The translations under genes and the position numbers were made by a program. Below, one piece after another: positions 6,511 to 11,082 of a stretch of 11,082 nt of DNA. Numbering within the stretch: the stretch's first letter is position 1; each line of letters begins with the position of its first letter. The stretch comes from Candidatus Aegiribacteria sp. (lineage in GTDB: Bacteria > Fermentibacterota > Fermentibacteria > Fermentibacterales > JCC-6): the NCBI GenBank assembly GCA_030642525.1, contig DAOWNO010000034.1, positions 1 to 11,082 on the forward strand, in the 5' to 3' direction. Below the pieces are notes generated by a model, which was not told the origin of the DNA, did no database searches, and saw only the letters and a list, made by a program, of their open reading frames with translations.

Positions 6511-7635
6511 TTAATCTGTGATATCCTGCAGTTCATGTTCGATATAAATCGACATCGGCGGATCGTCATCCAGGCTTTTTCCGGATTCATAATTCAGTGC
6601 GGTCTGGACGAGATCGGCTGCTCTGGTAAAGATATCAGACACCGGGATATCAACAGGGCATACATCACTGCATTGTCCGCATGAAACACAGGATGGTGAA
6701 ATATGCATGAGCCTTCCAAGCTGGAACTGAATTGTTCCCGGAGGTACCCTGATCGCGCCTCTTCTTTTCGCTTCAGCGCGGATGAGTTCCGGCGAGTGCT
6801 GGGTACGCGCCGTTTCATAATCACAGAGAACACAATGACAGAGAGGACATGCTTCTCTGCAGCCTCGGCAGTTGATACATGTAGAGAAGAGATTGATCAA
6901 AGAATCGAAACCGTCCTCTACCGAGGGTGTTTCCGCAAGGAGGTCTTCGCGGTTGAGCTGTCTGATTTTAAGAAGGACAGCAAGGTTTTCCTTCGGGGGG
7001 GCTCCATCTTCCAAAGTGAATGACGAAAGCCCCTCCGCGATGATACCGGCTTTCTCCGTGTTAAGGAAAATTCGGCAGTTCTCAGGAGCGATGTCGGAAG
7101 CTATTACGACAGTCATATCAGCGTGAGTCTCAGGCACGAATTCCATGCAGGTTCTGCATGCGTTTCTGATATTATCCATGTGTTCTGAGAGTACTGTTTC
7201 TCTGTCCTCCATCAACAGTCTGGATGCCGGGATAACTCCCGGGCAGGTACAGCTGATTATGAACAGATTGTCCAGGCTCCCCTGTGACTGTTTGGCATTC
7301 TCAACAAACGCTCTGATTTCGCATGGTCTCAGAAGAGCAGCGACCGGTTTCTGCAGAATCTCTGTAGTGGTGAGTTCTGAAAGAGCTTTGGCTCCCTGCA
7401 CGGGCATTACAGGGTAAAAGGGGAGAACTTCATCAATAAGTTCAGGGTCAGAGATTAGCGAATAACAGAATCTTCCCTTCTGCTTCGTCCGGCGAAGCGC
7501 AAAGACCGAGTCCACCTGACCTGTAACGAGGAGATGCTTCAGGATCCTCCGCAGAGAATCCTGTACAGATTCATCAGATACCAGAATGCTGTTCCGGGAA
7601 TTTCGTATCTCAGTCTTCGAAATCATGAAGTTCAT
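6511..7635 (-). CDS. FrhB/FdhB-like iron-sulfur protein with HdrC-like motif, paralogue 2
   Basis: This is a 374-residue soluble electron-transfer protein. The N-terminal half is FrhB/FdhB-like: LLRPCEIRAF (101-110), FIISCTCPGV (125-134) and a CRTC pair at 160-163, a pattern shared by subunits that pass electrons between a flavin and Fe-S centres. The middle has C253, C256, C259, C263, C266, C268 and C271, a seven-cysteine cluster of CxxCxxCxxxCPxCxCxxC form. Next is an HdrC-like C316/C319/C322/C326-Pro motif. The C-terminus, with NYESGK and an ELQDITD end, matches the tail of the neighbouring paralogue. Together these predict at least two 4Fe-4S clusters, cytosolic. It is the last gene of the operon and overlaps the preceding one by 26 nt. 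ATG 7635 has only a weak GAAAG ahead; ATG 7626 (Met4) is an alternative. The F420/FAD role known for archaeal FrhB is not assumed here, and the electron donor and acceptor cannot be read from the sequence. Confidence 0.85.
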   Translation of the reverse strand: MNFMISKTEIRNSRNSILVSDESVQDSLRRILKHLLVTGQVDSVFALRRTKQKGRFCYSLISDPELIDEVLPFYPVMPVQGAKALSELTTTEILQKPVAALLRPCEIRAFVENAKQSQGSLDNLFIISCTCPGVIPASRLLMEDRETVLSEHMDNIRNACRTCMEFVPETHADMTVVIASDIAPENCRIFLNTEKAGIIAEGLSSFTLEDGAPPKENLAVLLKIRQLNREDLLAETPSVEDGFDSLINLFSTCINCRGCREACPLCHCVLCDYETARTQHSPELIRAEAKRRGAIRVPPGTIQFQLGRLMHISPSCVSCGQCSDVCPVDIPVSDIFTRAADLVQTALNYESGKSLDDDPPMSIYIEHELQDITD

Positions 7636-8653
7636 CTTTCTGGAATGTATTCAGCGGGATCGGGACAAGAGGATCTTCTCCGGCATTATAGCTGAACAGG
7701 TCAGCAGTACTGCCGGAAACCATGCTTACAAGCCTTCCGATAGGGATATCAGATGGGCATGCATCCTCGCACATGCCGCAGGAAACGCATGAAAGACTCA
7801 TATGCGCCATTCTGCCGATGTGGAAGAGCAGTGTGTTTGTGGAAAGCCTGGCAGCTCCCGCTTTCCGGGAATGATCAAGATAGTCTCCTGCCGGTGATCG
7901 CCTGTCCTTCATGTCTATGAAGCAGAGTCGACAGTAGCAGATCGGGCAGACGGTCCTGCAGTTGCGGCAGCCGATGCATCCGCTGAAAACTTCGGTAAGG
8001 CCATCCAGGCCGCCGTAGGAATTCCGGAGATTCTCCCTTTCCGTTTCTTTTATTTTCATTCTCTTTCTGGTCAGATCGTCCGCCCATTTTCTCCAGCTGG
8101 ATGTATCCGGGTCAGACTGCATATCAAGAGATGCAAGAAGGGATTCTCCTGTTTCTGAAAGGGGAACGAACATTTCTCCATCACCATGAAGGGCCAGGCA
8201 GATATCACCGGCTGCTGTGAAATCGGTGCACTGTCTGCAGAGCGGGCGGACAGTATCGGAATCTGACCAGTCCGGTTTGCTGATTCCGTTTTCACCGTAT
8301 TCAGAAAGAGGCACGGCTCCGGGACAGTCCATTGTGAGCAGAATGATATTCCCAAGATCGATCTGTTCGAGTTTCGACAGTTCGATTGCCGCTCTGGCTT
8401 CACATGGACGAAGAACTGCAAGTATTTTGCCTTCACCTGAAGTCTGAGCGAATGAAGCAAGAGCTTTAGCACCATGCACAGACATTATTGGAGGCAGAGG
8501 TTCAGCTTTCTCAAGCATAGCAGGATCGCATGCAAGCATCCATGGAAATGAATCACCAGGGCCATTAAAAGGGACCATTACCGAATCGACGGTTCCATCA
8601 GCAAGACAGTTCCTCATGAATTCCACCAGCAGAGTTGTAAGTCCCGCCTTCAT
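7610..8653 (-). CDS. FrhB/FdhB-like iron-sulfur protein with HdrC-like motif, paralogue 1
   Basis: This is a 347-residue soluble protein with the same layout as the following gene: VHGAKAL (59-65), LRPCEARA (81-88), MDCPGAVP (108-115), a CRQC pair (139-142), seven cysteines C226, C229, C232, C236, C239, C241, C244, then C289/C292/C295/C299-Pro, and a tail SYNAGEDP ... DELHDFED. The motifs align one for one with paralogue 2, but the intervening sequence differs strongly, so the duplication is old. The family includes the beta subunits of F420-type hydrogenases and formate dehydrogenases; in bacteria such subunits link a dehydrogenase or NAD(P)H module to HdrA. Its start ATG (8653) shares the ATGA overlap with the stop of the upstream HdrA-like gene, and AGGA lies eight bases ahead, so translation is coupled. 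A role as an electron-transfer subunit of an HdrA complex is inferred from context. Confidence 0.86.
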   Translation of the reverse strand: MKAGLTTLLVEFMRNCLADGTVDSVMVPFNGPGDSFPWMLACDPAMLEKAEPLPPIMSVHGAKALASFAQTSGEGKILAVLRPCEARAAIELSKLEQIDLGNIILLTMDCPGAVPLSEYGENGISKPDWSDSDTVRPLCRQCTDFTAAGDICLALHGDGEMFVPLSETGESLLASLDMQSDPDTSSWRKWADDLTRKRMKIKETERENLRNSYGGLDGLTEVFSGCIGCRNCRTVCPICYCRLCFIDMKDRRSPAGDYLDHSRKAGAARLSTNTLLFHIGRMAHMSLSCVSCGMCEDACPSDIPIGRLVSMVSGSTADLFSYNAGEDPLVPIPLNTFQKDELHDFED

Positions 8654-9882
8654 GTCAGAAGTCCTGTCAATTGATAGCGAATCTGATCAGGTGTGAAGTG
8701 CTGAGCCTTTATCGCTCCGGAAGGACATGCCGCGGCACAGTTCCCGCAACCTTTGCAGAGTATGCTGTTAACAGAACAGATCAGCTTTTCTTCATCGAAG
8801 GATATTGCTCCATAGCTGCATACTTCAAGGCAGATCCGGCATCCTCTGCAGAGAGTTTCCGATATGACTGAAGTCTTCGGTTCTGTCTCAACTTCTCTAC
8901 CGGGAATCAGAGAAGAGAGGATCGTACCCGCTACGGCTTCAGATTGAGCGACAGTCATCAGAAGATCACATGACCCGCCTGCGCATCCTGTGACGTAAAC
9001 CCCGTCAGTGGGAGTTGATACGGGGGCAAGTGAGTCGTGTTCCCTGGCCGGAAACCCGTTTTCATCGGTTTCTATTCTCAGCATATCGGCGATTTCTGTG
9101 AAACCCGGAGATGAAACAGACTCTTCTGAGTCTCCGGTACTGCATCCTGTTGCGAGAACAATTGATCCGGCATGAATCTCATCTCGCTCGAACTCGTTGG
9201 AACTCGACTTCGAATTTACTATGAAATTTCCGAAAAACCCTACGATTTCACTGATTTCAGTTTCCAGGAGCACAGTTATCTCACTTCTGTTCTCAATCTT
9301 ATCTGCAAGGGTTTCAATCAGCGTCTTGTCAGTTGAATCTGCTGTTCCGCAAAGAGATGAAGCCCTTTCTATTATTGTAATTCTTCGATCAGCTTCGGCG
9401 AGAACGAGTGATGTGGTCATACCCGCTATTCCACCTCCGATAACAACAATTTCGGGGTTACAGACGATACCTGTTTTTGCCAGAGGTTTATGACGTGTGG
9501 TTCTGTTGATGGCTCCTCTGATCAATCTGAGCGCTTTATCGGTAGCCAGATCCTTGTCATTTGTTACCCAGGCAACCTGTTCCCTTATGTTGGCCATCTG
9601 CATCATGAAAGGATTAAGACCCGCTTTTTCACAGATCTCCATAAAGGTCCGTTCATGTTCCCTGGGGGAGCAGGCGGCGACTACGATTCGGTCCAGTTCA
9701 TTTTCAATGATTCGCTCTGCAAGATACACTTTCCCTGCCGGAGAGCAGAGCAGACCATAAGTTTCGGACAGAACCACACCTTCGATGGTTGAGACTTCCT
9801 GAACGATTCTCTCAATATCCATCCTGTCGGCGATATTAGGACCGCAGGCACATACGAACACTCCGATTCTGCCGGAAGGCAT
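8650..9882 (-). CDS. hdrA: HdrA-like protein lacking the inserted ferredoxin (N-domain, FAD fold, C-terminal 2x[4Fe-4S])
   Basis: This is a 410-residue heterodisulfide reductase A-family protein. Residues 1-130 are the HdrA N-terminal domain: GVFVCACGPNI (7-17), C46 in LLCSPAGK, VVAACSPREHERTF (67-80), GLNPF and MANIREQVAWV (96-106). Residues 143 onward start a thioredoxin-reductase-like flavin fold with VIGGGIAGM (147-155) and IVLATGCS (241-248), ending in VYVTGCAGG (296-304). The C-terminus holds two 4Fe-4S motifs, C345/C348/C351/C355 and C376/C379/C382/C386-Pro, then FTPDQIRYQL, the usual HdrA end. Unlike canonical HdrA (about 650 residues), the ferredoxin insert is missing, reduced to about 16 residues (222-237), and the GG...FP..DC..C stretch near the flavin is replaced by LCGTADSTDK. 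The upstream neighbour carries exactly those parts. Start ATG 9882 overlaps the preceding stop (TAATG) with a very strong AAGGAGGAA ahead. The symbol is at family level; the two-gene arrangement resembles QmoA/QmoB of sulfate reducers without proving that role. Confidence 0.88.
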   Translation of the reverse strand: MPSGRIGVFVCACGPNIADRMDIERIVQEVSTIEGVVLSETYGLLCSPAGKVYLAERIIENELDRIVVAACSPREHERTFMEICEKAGLNPFMMQMANIREQVAWVTNDKDLATDKALRLIRGAINRTTRHKPLAKTGIVCNPEIVVIGGGIAGMTTSLVLAEADRRITIIERASSLCGTADSTDKTLIETLADKIENRSEITVLLETEISEIVGFFGNFIVNSKSSSNEFERDEIHAGSIVLATGCSTGDSEESVSSPGFTEIADMLRIETDENGFPAREHDSLAPVSTPTDGVYVTGCAGGSCDLLMTVAQSEAVAGTILSSLIPGREVETEPKTSVISETLCRGCRICLEVCSYGAISFDEEKLICSVNSILCKGCGNCAAACPSGAIKAQHFTPDQIRYQLTGLLT

Positions 9883-11082
9883 TATTCCTCCTTCCGGCTG
9901 GAGGAGGACAGAATCCGACCGACTGCAGCAGCAGCTTTCGTGACTGAAACCGGAATATCAGAAGGTCCGCCGGCGCAGCCGGCTATCAGTATACCGGGTA
10001 TGCTGGAAAGGACTGATGAATGTGCAGCATCAGGAGTACTGAGGAATCCTTCGTCGTTGCTGTTCAATTCAAGCATATCGAGGAATTCCGCTGTTCCCTT
10101 CGATGGCTGCATGGATACTCCGAGTATTACCATTTCGGCGTGACCGGCAATTTCGCCCTTATCCGTTCTGCATGAGATGGTTATAAGATTATCATCGGAT
10201 CCGGAACTGATTTCAGGTGTTCCGGTATACCTGATGAGGTCAGTTTCAATATCCTGCCAGCGTTTGTGATATCTGTCCTCTGCGGAATCGGGAGAATATG
10301 AACTGTCCAGAAATACCTGGATTTTTACATCCGGCAGCTTCTGTTCGAGATAATGCAGAAATTTCAAAGAGTACATGGTGTTGATATGTGAGAAGCTTCC
10401 CGTTCCGTCTGCATGCACGATGATCGCAACGGAATCAGGCTTTTTCCCATCTTTAGTGGTTAATTTCCCGCCAGTCGGACCGTTCGATGCGTAATATCTC
10501 TCAAATTCCTGTGCAGTGAAGATGCCTGGATACTTCCCCCACCCGAATCTTTCCAAATCATCTCCACCGGAAGGCTTATATCCAGTAGCAAGTATGATGT
10601 CGGAAACATTCAGATTGAGTTCTGAGTCCTGACCAGAGAAATCAATTGCCTCGAAAACGCATGCAGCAGCACACTCATTGCACTCCTCCTGACCATTCCA
10701 CCTTCGGCAGTATTCTCTGTCGATCCATGGGACGTTTGGAAGCGCTCCCGCGCAGGGAACTGAAATCGCTTTTCGATCATTCAGATTCTCTTCAAAACTG
10801 TTCGGAATGGTTACAGGACACACGTTCCAGCACTCAGCACAACCTATACACGCGATGGGATCAACGCATGTTGCTTTTTTCAAAATTTTTACATGGAAGT
10901 CGCCCTGAGATCCATCAATGCTCAGTACAGTTCCCATCGTGATTACATTGATCTGATCATTTACCAGTATATCCTGCTGCATCGGAGATACCATGCAGGT
11001 CGCGCATTCCATTGAAGGAAAAATATCCTCACATCGTATGATCCTGCCGCCTATTACAGAGGTACTCTCCACAAGATGAACC
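9882..11082 (-). CDS. hdrA: HdrA-like FAD protein with inserted ferredoxin, lacking C-terminal ferredoxin (5' end outside window)
   Basis: The frame is open through the right edge (VHLVESTSVIGG...), so the FAD-binding GGGIAG segment, expected about 25 residues further upstream, is outside the window and the GTG at 11072 is internal. Numbering from that GTG: VIGGRIIR (6-13), C14 and FPSMECATCM (18-27) form the HdrA flavin/cluster region; C75/C78/C81/C85-Pro and C122...C131/C134/C138 form the inserted two-cluster ferredoxin, with RKAISVPCAGALP (100-112) between; ILATGYKP (160-167) and ILIAGCAGGPSDIP (361-374) complete the thioredoxin-reductase fold. It stops right there with SSSSRKEE, where canonical HdrA would add another ferredoxin domain. 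If the protein starts directly with the Rossmann fold it would be about 425 residues, near QmoA in size. It probably exchanges electrons between flavin and Fe-S clusters in a cytosolic complex with the three genes that follow; the partner and substrate are unknown. Confidence 0.87.
   Translation of the reverse strand, partial: VHLVESTSVIGGRIIRCEDIFPSMECATCMVSPMQQDILVNDQINVITMGTVLSIDGSQGDFHVKILKKATCVDPIACIGCAECWNVCPVTIPNSFEENLNDRKAISVPCAGALPNVPWIDREYCRRWNGQEECNECAAACVFEAIDFSGQDSELNLNVSDIILATGYKPSGGDDLERFGWGKYPGIFTAQEFERYYASNGPTGGKLTTKDGKKPDSVAIIVHADGTGSFSHINTMYSLKFLHYLEQKLPDVKIQVFLDSSYSPDSAEDRYHKRWQDIETDLIRYTGTPEISSGSDDNLITISCRTDKGEIAGHAEMVILGVSMQPSKGTAEFLDMLELNSNDEGFLSTPDAAHSSVLSSIPGILIAGCAGGPSDIPVSVTKAAAAVGRILSSSSRKEE
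9885..9893 (-). promoter_or_regulatory. Perfect Shine-Dalgarno embedded in the last codons of the upstream gene
   Basis: AAGGAGGAA on the minus strand encodes the end of the upstream RKEE tail and lies four bases before the ATG at 9882, whose A is also the last base of the upstream TAA stop. The strength and placement point to tightly coupled, high-level translation of the second HdrA-like protein. Confidence 0.7.

Noticed and set aside
6495..6519. AT-rich palindrome GATTAAAATTAATC at the end of the redox operon as a terminator.
   Set aside because: The stem is almost purely A-T and weak, it overlaps the stop codon, and no U-run lies beyond it.
9490..9792. Plus-strand open frames of about 100 residues opposite the redox operon (also near 6703, 7145, 9197 and 10646).
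   Set aside because: These are antisense shadows of genes with strong motif evidence on the minus strand; their translations show no domain pattern.

Overview
The window looks like chromosome from an uncultured anaerobic bacterium, roughly mid-40s % GC. I see no phage, IS, CRISPR or RNA gene. Exported proteins with a sorting-like C-terminal beta-domain, lipoproteins with an 'LPMAVGNQWNY'-type start, a very large GGDEF/ATPase/TPR regulator and an HdrA/FdhB-like electron-transfer cluster together fit the FCB-related candidate phyla, Candidatus Fermentibacteria (Hyd24-12) being my best guess. That assignment rests on family resemblance only and was not tested.

Left half, plus strand (1-5708). 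The window opens inside a cysteine-rich exported protein that ends at 494. A 249-nt gap follows, holding a strong hairpin and perhaps a promoter. Next is a 1087-residue protein (744-4007) joining an apparently complete diguanylate cyclase domain, a STAND/AAA_16-type ATPase and eleven TPR-like units of exactly 40 residues. Thirty-nine bases later a TTG-initiated gene (4047-5708) encodes a secreted parallel beta-helix protein with a choice-of-anchor-Q-like segment and a sorting-like C-terminal domain. It ends at a GC-rich hairpin shared with the convergent gene on the other strand.

Middle, minus strand (5753-6482). A small predicted lipoprotein gene has its own good sigma70-like promoter, just downstream of the redox operon.

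Right half, minus strand (6511-11082, continuing past the window edge). Four tightly overlapping genes form one translationally coupled operon. In transcription order they are: an HdrA-like flavoprotein with its inserted ferredoxin (5' end outside the window); a second HdrA-like protein that keeps the N-terminal and C-terminal iron-sulfur domains but lacks the inserted ferredoxin; and two tandem paralogues of the FrhB/FdhB type, each with a seven-cysteine cluster and an HdrC-like 4Fe-4S motif. Together they carry many Fe-S cluster motifs and two flavin-type folds, as expected of a cytosolic electron-transfer (possibly bifurcating or confurcating) assembly. No HdrB (CCG) subunit, MvhD subunit or catalytic hydrogenase/formate dehydrogenase subunit lies in the window; such a partner may be encoded upstream of 11082.

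The most interesting items are the complementary division of the HdrA domains between two adjacent genes, their pairing with duplicated FdhB-like subunits, and the c-di-GMP synthase/STAND/TPR fusion.
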